Assembly: GCA_022393335.1 (NCBI GenBank)
Contig: JAJEKB010021543.1
Span: forward strand, 518,043-582,042
DNA: 64,000 bases
Origin: Macrotrachela quadricornifera
Taxonomy: Eukaryota > Rotifera > Eurotatoria > Philodinida > Philodinidae
Reading direction: 5' to 3'
This document shows positions 12,056 through 29,314 of the stretch, in pieces. The position numbers and the translations under genes are program-made. The notes under the pieces were generated by a model. It was not told the origin of the DNA and ran no database searches. It saw nothing but the letters and a program-made list of their open reading frames with translations. Positions within the stretch are counted from its first letter, which is position 1, and every line of letters starts with the position of its first letter.

Positions 12056-13246
12056 TTAATTATCTGAATGAATTTCTTGAAGAAGATCAGTAAATTTTGT
12101 AAATGTATTTATAAAATCTATTCGAAAAAATTTTTGTTTATTTTGATCTTGATTATAATATTGATGAATTTTCATTAATTCTATATCAAGTAATTTAATT
12201 AATATAGTTAATTTATCTTGTGAAATTTTTTCTTTTAATAAAAATGTTTCATAATAATAAACAAATAACCATAATGAAAGTATAGCTTGTAAATTAATAT
12301 TTTCTATAAGTGAATAATCAAATAAAAGATTATTTTTATATGAATTAAAAATTAGAATAAATATTTGATAGATTATATCTGATAAATTAATATTCTATAC
12401 AAAAAGATGGAAATTTTTTATTTTATTATATATAAAATAATAACTTACATATACATGAAGTGTTTGTTCATAAAATAATTGAAATAAAATTTGTCCAAAT
12501 TTTTCAATTTGTTGTTTTATTTCAAATGAATTTGTTATTGATGATATTTGATTAATTGAATGAATATTTAAAAAAATTTTTATTAATTCATTTGATATAT
12601 TTGTTAATTGTTTAATATATGAATTTTGATTATTAAATAAATTCATTTGTTGTTTTGATGGTTTACCATAAATAACATTATCTCTATCCATTCCAAGACG
12701 TTTACATTTATCAAAACGACAACTTGGACAATTATTACGATTTTTTGTATTTATTTCACAACGATTTGGTGAACATGGTTGAGGTATTGAATATGATGAA
12801 AGACTTGTACGACGAAAAAATGCTTTACATGCTTCACATGTTGATACGCCAAAATGTATTCCAGATGCACGATCATTACATACAAGACAATAATCACTAC
12901 GAGATATTAATAATGATAATGAATTATTATTATTATTATTATTATATCGATCAGTAGTTATATTAACATCTAAAACGAATTTTTATTTTTTTATTTTTAA
13001 TAAATAAAATTTAATACCGGTAAGATTTGAATGATTATAAGGAATATTTGATTTTAAATTTGTATAAATAGTTGATGGATTATTATCAGTATAATATGAT
13101 GAATAATCATTTGTTGTTGTTATATTGTTAGTATTCGGTCGAAATGATATTGAATTAAATGATGAAATTTCATTTGAAACAGGTAATGAATATGAATAAA
13201 TTGGAATATATGGAGTTCGATTAAATATATCAAATGTTGAATCCAT
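12056..13246 (-). CDS. Nuclear hormone receptor with shortened D-box
   Basis: Three exons (13246-13018, 12969-12449, 12394-12056), phases agreeing, 362 residues. The N-terminus (1-102) is Asn/Ser-rich and disordered. The two-zinc-finger DNA-binding domain starts at Cys103: finger 1 is CLVCNDRASGIHFGVSTC followed by P-box CEACKAFFRR. Finger 2 is CSPNRC...CPSCRFDKCKRLGM. The P-box EACKA type is shared with receptors such as ERR. The first cysteine pair of finger 2 is separated by four residues, where five is usual, so the D-box dimerisation loop is short. The C-terminal about 190 residues are helical, Leu/Ile/Phe-rich and too diverged to place, consistent with a fast-evolving ligand-binding domain. 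A splice acceptor (TTTTAG) lies 4 bases before the ATG, suggesting a 5' UTR intron or spliced-leader addition. Confidence 0.85.
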
Positions 13247-15123
13247 TTATCTAAAATAAAATCAATATAGATTTATCAATCAATTTGATCTTTATGAATT
13301 ATAACATATATATATATATATATAGTTTCTATATGTGCTATAATCTGATTGAAAAAAACAAACAACAACAGCATATCGATAGTATCAGAAAATTGAATCA
13401 TTTTTTATAATAGCAGAGATTTAGGATAGAAAATTTTCAGATTAGTTTTTTTTTAAATTTTATTATCGATTGTCATTAATCATCTCTTTTTATCATATCT
13501 ATGATCATTATGTGATAAAAATTCATTGTCATATGATATTTTTTTGTTGTTGTTGTCTTTCATCGATAGATCTAACAATAGTATATACTAGTTAATTCTG
13601 TCTCTCATTGTACAATAGTCACTTAAATAATAAAGGAAAATAATTGATGACATATAATTAAAAATATATGTGATCATTTTACGGTACAAACCTTAATCTT
13701 CTTTCGATTGTATTGAACTTTGAATAAAAGCAAATGTTTTTATTTAATTGTTATTTCAGCTGATTAACAATACTGAACTTTTTCTTTTTGTTAGAATGTC
13801 GAATCACCTGTTTAATGAATACTTATGTTTATTAACATATTTTATATGTTCTTTTATTTGAAAGAAAGATAAAAGGCATGTAAAAAAATAATATAAACGA
13901 TGTCTTTTTTTCATGATAAAAAAAAAACTTTTTTTTAACATCTGATTTTTAAGACATCTGAAAAATAATTCTTTCTTTGTTTGACTTATTTTTAGATTTA
14001 AAATGTTTAAACATATTTATATTAGAATAATAATAAAAAAGAGTCTTACTTATTTATTGCAAAAATGTATTTTGTTGTTGGTCATTCGGTCAAATCGATA
14101 TCAATCCGTGTATATTTCTCTTCAAATCCAATAAGAGAAAGAGAAATAAGAAAAATAAAATTTTCTCTCTCTCTCTTTCTCTTTCTCGTTTTGTCTCCCG
14201 CTATTTTATTGTCTCTATGATTTATGATCCTTTTCCAAGTGACCGATAAGATCATTTTTTTTTCTCGACTTGTCGTTATATGAATAGAGACTCTTCAATT
14301 AATGACAAATATTTCAAGCTAAAATAAGAGAAATAACAACTATGTTTTCTCATTCAATTGAACACGACATTAAGAAGAAAACATTTGAAATGATTGATCT
14401 TATCGGAGGAAAAAAAAAAGATTAAATTAATCTAAAAGTAGCTTCTTTTGCTTTGTATATCCTTGTCTAACTAATGACAACCAACTAAAACAGAGATGTT
14501 ATCAGTTAACTGACAACTGTCACTTACGTATACTATAGATGTCTTAAAAACAGTTATAGACTTTGTAATATTTCTACTTAAGTATCAATGTGTTTATTGT
14601 TTATAGAAGATAGAAATTGGTTGATTTTCAATTAATATTATTCTTTTTTCTATAGATTTTATGATATTCCTTTAAAAAGATAATAATTAGTTTACAACCC
14701 CTTTGTTTGTTTATATTGAAAAAGATTCTCATGTATAATCATTAAAGATAACATTTGTTTAATTTCTATAGAAAATAACTAAAGTATGTTTTCATTTTTT
14801 TAATAACAATTCGTCGATTGAATAAATGATATTGAATAAAAATAACTATAGAAAATGGTTTTTTTAAACTTGGTTTAACAATTATATTTCACTCTCATAA
14901 TAAATCCATGAATAAAGAAATTCTTATACACAAGAAAAAAAAAAAGAAGTGTTGCTATTAATCGATTAAGAAATGCAGAAGACAAAGGCCGGAGCAAAGC
15001 GAGAAAAAAGAAAGAAAGCACCTCGAGAGGGAAAATGAATCATTAGAAAAATATTATATACATAGAAGGAAAAAAAGAAAAGAAAGTGGAATGACAATAG
15101 ATTGAGTTCAGCACCAACTAAAT
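13247..15123. other. Intergenic region
   Basis: AT-rich, with an (AT)n run at about 13305-13324 and a pyrimidine TCTC tract at about 14163-14200. It should contain the nuclear receptor promoter and the PKN 3' UTR. Nothing coding seen. Confidence 0.4.
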
Positions 15124-19732
<4,609 letters not shown>

Positions 19733-22640
19733 TGTTATTGAATAAGTATTAAGATAACGATGCCATTCAATGTCAATGAGAATATTTTCATCATTCCTAT
19801 AACAGAAACATCAACTTACAGAAGAATAAACGACGACAATAACATGTTTTACATCGTATTTGACATATTAATAACCAATAGAATATTGATTTATTTCTTC
19901 GTTTACAATGAAACAGCGACCTCTCTCTAGATAAAAATTATTCATTCAATCAATGTATGAATAATTTATCTAAGTGAGAAATAGAATTCTTTAAATTCTT
20001 TAAGGTTTAAGATTAAGTTTCTTTTTTTATATGAAATTGTTAGGATTGTTATAAAGTTTTATGGCAAATTTTGTATTCAGTTTAAGCAGAAAAATTACAT
20101 AGCACATCTAGTAAAAAGTAAAATATTAGCATTGATTTTTTAATTTGTTTATGCAAAATTCAAATAAAATAAGCTATGAGTATAAGTCATAGAAGCACTC
20201 ATAAAATGCGATAAATTCAATTTGAATAAAATATCATTTATAACTATCTCATAAAATTCTTGTTATCTATACTATCAAATTCTATTTCTTTATATGGTTC
20301 TTTTAATATCTCCTCAAATAACATGATCACAGATACATAATGTAATGAAAAAGTTCTCGAAATTGTAGTTTGAAATTTTCTTGTTATTCTCTATATTTCT
20401 TATGTCATTTATACTAGTAACAACATCTTTTATGCATTAAAATATCGATACGAAATTTATAGTAAATCTTTAATGAATTTTTGAGATATTTCAATTTTCA
20501 GAGGAATAAATTGTATTTAAGCTCATATTTAAAAATTCATTTGTTATTAGGTTTAATTGCTACATAAATTCAAGATGAATTAACTAATGCTTATGATCAA
20601 AGTATTATTTCATAGTGTACTCAGACCCATATCTAGTACATGTATTATTGCGATGAATATGTTAAAAGATTAGTCAAAAATTTGCACAAGAAAAAAATCA
20701 TTGAATTTGCATCTTAATTCATCAATCACGCAAACCTGACCTTGTTCGTTTAGACTTTTGGTTGTTCAGTTGTCTAAAATGTATCATTGATACATACCTA
20801 GATGATACTAGTTTAGCCCAAACATTATCCTGGAAGCTACATTCAATATCGTTTATAATTATGAAAAGACATTTTAGAAGGAGATCAAAAGAATAATGAA
20901 GTTTTGTACATGTCTAAATCTGATATATATTCAGGTATTCAAATTTCACAAACTCAATATATTCTTATGAGAAATTAAAAAAACCGTTACCAATACTCAG
21001 AAGTTTCCTGATTTATACACATTTCTTTTTATATATTTTGAATTGTAACTACAAATAATTCATAAGAGAATTTTCATATTAATATTTATGCTAAATGTAT
21101 TTAGTCGAATTCGTTATTCTGATCATATTGATATTCACTGTAGGGAAATAATCTGTGGCCATTGGAGGAATTAAATGTATTTAAAGCAAAAAATATAATA
21201 AAATACATCTGAATCATATAATGAGGAAGATTGAAGGATGTACAAATGCATAATTAAAATTTAAAAACAGTAAAAGACATATACGATAGATGTGTCCATA
21301 GGAAAGATGTTTTCTTTTCAAACAATGGCTTACATATGTTGTAGTTTCAATACTTTATTAAGAAAAATACTCAGTATCTAAAAAATAAAATGATACTCAA
21401 CGATCTATTAAATGTGAATATGAAAATATGTTCACTATTGTTTTTATTTCTTTTTCTTCTTAAATAAAAGTAAGAATTTATTTGATCTAGTTTTTTCTAT
21501 AGTGTTTTCATCTCATATATTGTAGTTTATTTGATGAATAGCTATTATATTTTTGTTAGCATACGATTCATCAATGACAATTAAACCATTTGATTGAATT
21601 AATCCAATAGTTAATTAATAATAGATCAAATAACTTGTTGTATTAATATCAATAATATTAAAATCAAATTATCGCTTTTTTTTTTTTCATGAATCTTGAC
21701 AAAACATATTAATCATTAATATTATATACTATAATTTGGATTGGAAGATATAATGCAACAAGTAATGGTGTATACTTAAATGTTTCAACTTGAATAGAAG
21801 TATTAATCTTTCATTCTATTACAAAAGAATAAATTAACCATATCGTTTATATCCCTTAAATGAGATAATAACTTGAAAAAATTGTACATCATCCAGCAAG
21901 TCAAGTGTTCTCGAAAGATATCTTTAGAAAAATAATTCTAAAACATGTTTAATGATTGATAATAATTGAAAAATATTTTAGCATAAAAGATGACTCAGGA
22001 GAAGGTCTGACTCTATTTCTATAGCAAATATTTAGAACTAAATTAATCACTAATATTGTTGTTGTTAATAATAAGAAAGTGAATTAGCTTTGATCTTAAC
22101 AATCAATTGGCATTTAGAAACCCTATTTGAAATTGTTGTGTAAAATAATTTGTATCCTTAAAAGGAAAAAATCTATGCTTGAGAAAAAAAAACGTTACAA
22201 TTAAATAATTACTTTTCTTTGGACACACTAATTTTTGGTTGCTTTTATAAAGAGTTCTATTCTAAACAATTTTAGTGGAACATATCTTGATCGATCTTTC
22301 ATTGATTTATTTTGATCCTAATAGTTTTTGACGTACAAGAGAAGAGTTTTTATACGAGGCTAATTCATCAGCAATGATAATTATTATTTAAGTACAGTTA
22401 TTTCTTGTCAAATACATAATTGATACACGACATTGTTTATATCCATTTAACATGCGAAGCATCTATTTAGTTTCTAGAATAATTCCAAGGAGATTTTTCA
22501 ATACGAATTGATTATTAATCTCACAGTTAGATCACTATCTCATTTTTAACGATTAAAATATTAATGGCTAATTTCTTCTCACATGTGATAGATATTTCGA
22601 GGAGTATGTTTTACTCTACCTTGTCTTTAACAAAATAATG
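19733..22640. other. Intergenic, PKN 5' flank
   Basis: About 2.9 kb between the PKN start and its degraded copy. AT-rich and free of long frames. I find no domain-like peptide, clear inverted repeat or tandem array. The first few hundred bases (19733-19870) are also present, diverged, upstream of the pseudogene at 22.98-23.11 kb, so they were part of the duplicated unit. Confidence 0.4.
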
Positions 22641-22649
22641 GTAAAAGAA

Positions 22650-23150
22650 CATCTAGAGTTGAGTCAAAACTACCATGTTTAGTAATTGTCGGAAGAAGAA
22701 GTGCTTCTTCAAATAAATTTTGATGTACTTCAGCTATTTTTCAAGGTCTTTTATTCTAATCGAATATATTCAACTTTAGCTTTCGCATCTTTTAATAAAA
22801 TTTGTGCTTCATCACACATTTTTCTTAATGATTCTTTTCTTTGTCTACTATATGTTGTTAAAAGATTTTCAGCACCCGTTTTTATTTTTATTCAATTTCA
22901 AGTTGTCTTTGTTAATGAATCTATTTGTTTTTCGAATTAAGCAAATAGTAATTTGTTTGTATGATTTGATGATAAGAATGCGTTGTTATTGAATAAATAT
23001 TAAGATAACGATGGCATTCAATATCAATGAGAATATTTTCATTATTCCTATAATAGAAACATCATAGTTACAGAAGGATAAATAACGACATTAACATGTT
23101 CTATTTAACATATGGTATATTAATAATCAGTAGAGTCAAGATTTGATTCT
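22650..23150 (-). pseudogene. Rearranged partial PKN copy
   Basis: A degraded duplicate of the PKN 5' part, same strand. From left to right it matches part of PKN exon 4 (about 18585-18650), jumps to exon 3 around GATGTRCTTCAGCTA, then covers the second HR1 repeat (the CDEAQILLKDAKAK region, plus-strand words such as GTGCTTCATCACACATTTTTC), and ends with the first-exon and 5' flanking sequence (ATTGAATAARTATTAAGATAACG). Exon order is kept but large internal pieces are missing and there are stops and frame breaks, so it cannot encode a kinase. It lies about 3 kb upstream of the intact gene. Confidence 0.85.
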
Positions 23151-23743
23151 TTCTTTTACAATCGAATATAATCACTGGAATATGATTCAATGAAAATATC
23201 GAATCTATCGATGATCTTTTTAATCTTTTATTTAGTCATCTCGATCATTATAAATACTCATATATTTTCACTATTAGAGAGAACATAGGAAGGACTTGCG
23301 TGATCATAGTGTTTACATTTCGAATATTTGTAATTTAAGACAAAAATTTAATCTATATTTTTATTCTAAACTTTGTTAAGTAACAAGTAATTATGACGTG
23401 TATTCATTGCGGTTGATAGTGATGACGCATACTATCTCTGAAGTCTTCTTCCAATTCAAATTGAAAATATAAATCACTCTGTATTGTATTTTTTTATGTC
23501 AATTTATTTTAGCAATATTTTCACAAAAATTCTTTTTTAATGATATTTTTTGGATATAATTAAATAAATTTGATATTCAAATGAACGACATCAAAAGATG
23601 TCGTAGGATATTTTTGCTTGTCTTTCGATTGGTTCTGATGTGGTATTTTATGGAGAGACAACGTTGGCAGATTTTCTGAAATTATTTTATACAATAAATT
23701 AAATCAGAAGTGGTTTATTTTGCCAGTAAACACTTGTAGAAAA

Positions 23744-24077
23744 ATGGTAGGTCTATAAGTAACTTGATTTGATCTAGTACATCTTTATTTTATTATAGGT
23801 TGAATTAAAAGGACCCGGTTACACAAGCAATTATAATAATATTTTAATCATCATTCCAGCTATTATAATTGTTACACTTATTGGTTAGTTTCATTAAAAT
23901 TGTTTTTTTTCTGAATGAAGATTTATTTTATTTAATTTAGGTTTTGTTGCTTATCGTTTGGTTGATAGTTTAACGTCTAAAAAACGACAAAAAGAAGAAA
24001 AAGCTCGATTAAAACAGAAAAAACTTGATCGACAAGCATCACCTCAACCATCACCTGGCAAAAATAAAAAGAAATGA
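23744..24077 (+). CDS. Small single-pass membrane protein, 74 aa
   Basis: Three exons: the ATG alone at 23744-23746, then 23799-23883 and 23941-24077, with GT-AG introns of 52 and 57 bases and agreeing phases. The product starts MVELKGPGY, has one membrane segment at about residues 15-34 (NILIIIPAIIIVTLIGFVAY), then a Lys/Arg/Glu-rich tail (KKRQKEEKARLKQKK) ending SPQPSPGKNKKK. This looks like a small integral membrane protein with a charged helical cytosolic tail, perhaps of the ER. I do not recognise the family. The protein-like pattern and three in-phase splice junctions argue that it is real. Confidence 0.7.
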
Positions 24078-25117
24078 TGTCATTTTTATTTATTCATTTT
24101 TAACTCTTATTAGTTTTTTGTTCTATCGGAGATAGAATTTTATTTTACCAGAAAAATATATATACATTGACACTACAAATATCTTCTTATATTTTATCAT
24201 CGAACATAGTAGAAAATATTTCTATTCAACAACATTGATTTTATCAACGAAGGAAAAAGGGAGGCTTATGATAAAAAATTTGAGTTAAATACTGGAGTTA
24301 TGATAAATGAGCTTTGTATGCAAGTGTTATTGACTTGTTGAATTTGAATTGACAAAAAATGTAATAAAAAAAGAAGAGAAAAATGATCATTTAAAAAAAA
24401 ATGCATTCAAATTTTTTTTTATATCTCAAAATATTTTCCTTCAGACGAAGATTTTTATGGGATAAAGGTTTCTTTCATCATTTATTATGAAACAAGTACA
24501 ATGTAATAAATATCAGCGGATTCACTCATATTTCTTTTCTTTTAAGACTCTCTTACAAAGAATGCAATTCGAACTAATAAAAGAAAAATATTGTCTTTTT
24601 TTGTGTTTTAACTGAAAATAACTGATATTATACTTAATTTTTTATTCTAGAAAAATGAGCTTTTCATGATAAGCTTCATCTAGAGTGTGTTGAAATCAGA
24701 AAATTGACACAAACATACTTTCTCTTATTTTTTAAATAGAATTTTTACAAAAATCAGAAATTATTTCGAATGTGAGTACCTAAATAAAACAATATCAGAA
24801 ATATTTCTATTGTCTTAGTCATCGAATAGAACAACCGAGGAGAGATAGTTAGACAAGAATCAATCGACTGGACATCAAAACTGTTAAGCCATGTGCTAAC
24901 CGCCTATTTTAAGCACTATACTGGCAAAATACGTTTTCATAGAGTGATTTTTTTGCTCTTGCATCAATGTTTTGACTAGATGGAGTGAGGGATAAGTTTC
25001 TTTGCCCCAATAAACAGAAGTTTTATATAAAGGATTATGAAGGTCGACCAAATACAGGCAAAGTTTGAATAGGAATACGAAAGAAAAAGATTTTTAGAGA
25101 GAACTTCTTTATAGATA
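24078..25117. other. Intergenic region
   Basis: AT-rich 3' flank of the small membrane protein gene. No coding segment, array or inverted repeat recognised. Confidence 0.4.
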
Positions 25118-25344
25118 GTTCCTAAGATTTTCTAAATCAATTTCATCATCTTTTTCTGATGCCTGATTGTCAGCTAGATGTGTGACAGTTCCTGATCCAA
25201 AAATGAAACTGATTCGATCACCCATTTCTTTTGAAAAGAACTGAGATCTGTTACACATCTACTCTCAGCATTTTCTATTTCCGAACCACTTTCTTGATCA
25301 TAAAAATCTTCATCGTCACTTTCATCTTCGATCCAACTGTTCAT
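25118..25344 (-). pseudogene. Acidic protein fragment, frame broken
   Basis: From an ATG at 25344 the minus strand reads MNSWIEDESDDEDFYDQESG, strongly acidic, and continues to a stop after 56 codons (LSHI-stop). A second frame over the 3' half also reads like protein (MGDRISFIFGSGTV, then ASEKDDEIDLENLRNYL-stop), as if one frameshift near about 25250 separates two halves of one sequence. Acidic starts like this occur in several transposase families such as piggyBac, but no diagnostic motif is present. Confidence 0.3.
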
Positions 25345-27060
25345 AATTATTTCTAAAATATTCTGAACACTTTATTCAGATTGTAAATGGAAAAGATATT
25401 TCAATCTATAAACGAGAAGTAAATAAAGACCTACTAAATGAGTTAATATCAGCTAAAAAAATAAATAGCTATATTAAGCTGAATATGAAAAAGAAGTATC
25501 GATAAATATGAACTTAAAAAGAGAGACAAATCACCCATAATTGAATGAATCTTTTACCATCATAATTAGATAGCCGGCAACTACTGTAAAAAATTGCTTT
25601 TTTTGTGTTTAGAATAATAAATAAGTCATTGAAAATTTAACTTGTTCTCGGTACTTCTTGTATGATTATTGCCTACTGAAGACATGATATCGTATCGAAG
25701 GCTTGTGATGATATAAAAAGCAATTAAATTTCTTTTTAGATTCGACAAGACATATCAATTTATAAGAGATATGATTACACAGAAGAAGCATGATTTACTA
25801 TCCCCCTGAATACTAATGTTGCTTCCAGAAACCAGGATATAATAAAATTCACATTTTTACGCATGAGTTAACAATGACTCAGACTGGTACTACTAGAGTT
25901 AGTCATAACCAATAAACTATTCAGGCGATAGATTCGAACTTCTATAGCGAGTGTTGTGTGAATTATCTTTTGGCACAAATGTAGTCGAATACTATTATTT
26001 CTCTGCGAAATGACAAGGCAAATGTTAGATCAGATTTATGAACAAGCAATTAAATGTTGCACAATTGAATGAAACATCCTGTAAAGTATCTAAATACAGT
26101 TTGTTGTAATCTAGAAGCGAATAGCAGTGACTCATGTTGCTTAGTTTGCTCACGATAACTCATTCGAATTACACAGTATTTAGAAAGAAAGATCAGAACA
26201 CCTTATAGTATGTAAATAGAAACGCAATTGTACATTTCAGAAGTGTATGAAGAATTTAAAATGATAGTCGAATCTTTAATATCCTTAATTTCTATAAGCA
26301 ACAAGATATCTACTTATCTATGAACTTAAAGTATTCAAAATATCATATTTTCGTGTTCTTGATATAAAGCTCACAAAAGTCATGAATTTTTTTGAGTTTT
26401 TAAGCCCATTGTAATGTAGAAGACCAATAATTACTATAATTTTGATTGTCGTTGAAATACTGCGTATTGATCTCCTTAGTTTGTAAGTTGGAATCTTTTT
26501 GTTTCAAAGATGTTGTGAACATTCAAAGTTTACTAAAATGATTGCAAAGATTGTTAAAAATAAGAGGAAATATTACATCATAAGCGATATGCAACGGCTT
26601 AATAGTATATGGATAGAAGTAATGTTTAATTCATAGAGATGCACCAGAAATTTTTATCTGGGAGGGATTAGCCTCTTACCTCTCAAAGTAACAGAAGTTA
26701 GAGTGAATCTGAATTTTTCTGCTTGATATAATAGAATAGCCATTGGATGATATGATTTACTAAAAGTGACAGAAAAATCCTTTGCTTTAATTAACGTGTA
26801 AGCATCAATAAATTGATAATTAATATTTTTTTTTAACTGAACTTACTTGTTATTCTAAGAGTTTTCCCACTAAACATAGACTGAAACACGATATTCACTA
26901 CAAAATCCTGAAAATAATTAGAAATATATCAATATCTGAAAAGAAATACATAAATGTCTTGGAAGAAGTTCTGCAGAAATTTTGAAAACATGTAGTACTT
27001 TAAAAAAATTTTCGTTGGAAATTATAAAAAAGTATGTATAACAATAAAAGAACATTCAGA
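25345..27060. other. Intergenic region
   Basis: AT-rich 1.7 kb with no long open frame and no repeat that I can define. Confidence 0.35.
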
Positions 27061-27065
27061 GTCAT

Positions 27066-27281
27066 TTGTGCACTTCAACATTCTCGACACCCCGGCCCCC
27101 TCCCCCCTGGACGCGTCATTCCTGTGGACACGTATTTATTTCGGTACTGCACAATGGCAAAAGTATAGATAAGTACGAGCACGCCATCAGGAAGAACGCA
27201 GTCCATATCAACCAGCAAACAGAAGAGGTGGACAACGACAATATCGATATCGTCCATTTTGTGTTAAAGGATTTTATGTAG
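27066..27281 (+). other. GC-rich island, possible exon remnant
   Basis: About 200 bases are clearly richer in G+C than anything nearby, including a CCCCGGCCCCCTCCCCCC stretch at about 27092-27109. Plus-strand frame 27066-27281 reads DKYEHAIRKNAVHINQQTEE in its second half, which looks coding, but the first half is low-complexity. The opposite strand is also open. It may be a captured or decayed exon. No family recognised. Confidence 0.25.
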
Positions 27282-27489
27282 TATCTTTATTCGTTGTTAC
27301 AATTGTTTGCTATTACTGTTTTGGGTGAAACATTTTATCTACTATGTTTATTTGTTGGCATCTTTGTTCGTTTTCACTATTTTGATTGAAACATTTTATG
27401 CAAATAAGAGTTAAGATCGTTATATGCACAATAGATGGATGAAGTTTCTTCTTTATATAATGTATATAATCATGATAGGTTAAAGTAAA

Positions 27490-28115
27490 CTATAGTTATA
27501 AGTAATAAAATAATATTATATTTGACAAAGTAATATAAAATATTATTTTTATTTATTTAATTTCTTATTACAAATCTAGTACTTATATAACATGATGTGA
27601 TATAATATAATATACATCTAGAACTTTCGGCTCCCCTGGAGTCATTATCAGTAATAATTCTAATTAAAAATTATTATAATTTTATATGATATTTTATTTT
27701 TTAATATTTGATGCTGAATAAGTTGGCATATATATATATGCGGTTATGTAACTACATTAATGATATGAATTATTAATAGAATAATAATCATAGGACTTGT
27801 AATATAATAACAAAATAATATTATATTTGATAAAGTAATATATTATTTTATTTTATTTTGTAGTACAAATCTCGCACTTATATAACATAATGTTATATAA
27901 TGGTAATAATTTTTACAATTATTATTGATGATGACTTCAGGAGGATCGAAAGCTCTAGATACATATTACATTATATTATGTTATATAAGTACTAGATTTT
28001 CACTACAAAGTTAAATAAACAAACATAATATTTTATATTACTTTGTCAATATTAATATTATTTTGTTATTATATTACAAGTCCTATGATTATTATTCTAT
28101 TAGTTATGAGTACAT
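27490..28115. mobile_element. AT-rich palindromic repeat cluster
   Basis: The segment at 27775-27905 (starting TAATAGAATAATAATCATAGG) returns in inverted orientation at about 27960-28112, around a short centre containing CTTCAGGAGGATCGAAAGC. A third, direct-orientation partial copy lies at about 27495-27660 and shares TAATATTATATTTGAYAAAG and the CACTTATATAACAT-type stretch. This fits a MITE or foldback family inserted more than once. No coding capacity. Confidence 0.6.
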
Positions 28116-28485
28116 AAATATTACCAAAATATGATAGAAAATCTAGAATCTTACAAGGTTCTACATGTATTCTTCTTTCTTTTACAGAGTAGAAATTGAT
28201 GCAAAACTAATTCGAAACAAAATGTGTTGCTTCGTGTGATCACATATATTTGACGGGCACGGTTTGACTTCTGACAATAATAAAATGAGTTTTAGAAAGC
28301 ATTACCAACATAATAAGAACAAGAATTCTTTGTATCTTATTTATATAGTTGATCAAATTGAGAGTAAAAGTGGAACTATTTCGACACAAGGTAATCTATT
28401 CAAGAGCTTCAGCATTCAGTTTTATAAAAAAAAAGCAGTAATATCAATTCTTACACAAGATTCGAACAATATCTTAATGTGTATT

Positions 28486-28897
28486 TTAATAATTGATAAA
28501 AACTTGGAGGAGAATACTGTACAATGAGACGGCGATGACAGGCAAAGGAATGGCAGGTTGTGCAAATTGGTTAGAAAAACGTCCGAGTCGATACGTGGCT
28601 TCTTGACCAATTTGCACAGCAATGATGTGACCAATAGCTATACACATCTTTATTGTCATTGATGATAAAGGAGGTAATACCGATAAAAGCATCAAATTGA
28701 ACATTCGAAAATCACCAAGACCAAGGGTTGCATAATCCCCTTTCTCGTCTAGTTCATTGTTATTCAGATCCCCAGTGACGTAGGCCTGGACACAAATCGA
28801 TGAATCATCACTTGAAAGTTCTGAGTGATCATCGCTGCACGATTCGTCGATTGTCGTAGAAGTATAAAGATATCCTTTTGGATGTAAACAGATGAAA
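28486..28897 (-). pseudogene. Orphan presenilin-like C-terminal exon
   Basis: One open exon of 136 codons ending INY-stop, preceded by an acceptor (TATATAG, 28898-28904). It reads an acidic loop (DDHSELSSDDSSICVQAY, then ELDEKGDYATLGLGDF), the GxGD motif of aspartyl intramembrane proteases (GLGD, 28711-28722), a hydrophobic segment (MCIAIGHIIAVQI), then QPAIPLPV (PAIP at 28546-28557) where presenilin has PALP, and a last hydrophobic helix to the stop. Order and spacing match the presenilin C-terminal fragment. The exon with the first catalytic Asp (YD motif) is not found in the 2 kb upstream, so this is probably an exon stranded by rearrangement, or a gene with a distant 5' end. PAL is changed to PAI. 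It sits between two palindromic elements. Confidence 0.55.
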
Positions 28898-29314
28898 CTA
28901 TATAAAAGAAACTAGTAAAAGTATCATATCAATAGAAGACAAAGCACTGATCAACTGATATGTTGCTGTTTTTTTCTTTTACCATGTTCAACTATTATTC
29001 AAAAAAAATAATTCTTTCAAAATAGACATTTTGTACAGCAAATGTATGATAGACTAAATAGTTTTGCGAGGATTCCCGATGATAAAAAACAGAAATTAAA
29101 TTTAAAAATATCACTTCTTAACAATAGTTTTCCAACAAAATCTTATACACACAAAGTAAACTTCGCTTTTATTTTCTAACAATGAAGTTAAAAGTGGGAC
29201 TAGAAAGTTACTGTAGTCAGACAGTTACGTTACCATACAATTAGAAACAGAAAAGTTGCTGCTATTGGAGGAACTGGCAATGGAAAGTTTCTTTGTAGAA
29301 GGATGTCATAGATA

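Noticed and set aside
25920..25945. TTCGAA-containing word as a tRNA T-arm
   Set aside because: No matching acceptor or anticodon stems around it; no tRNA could be folded.
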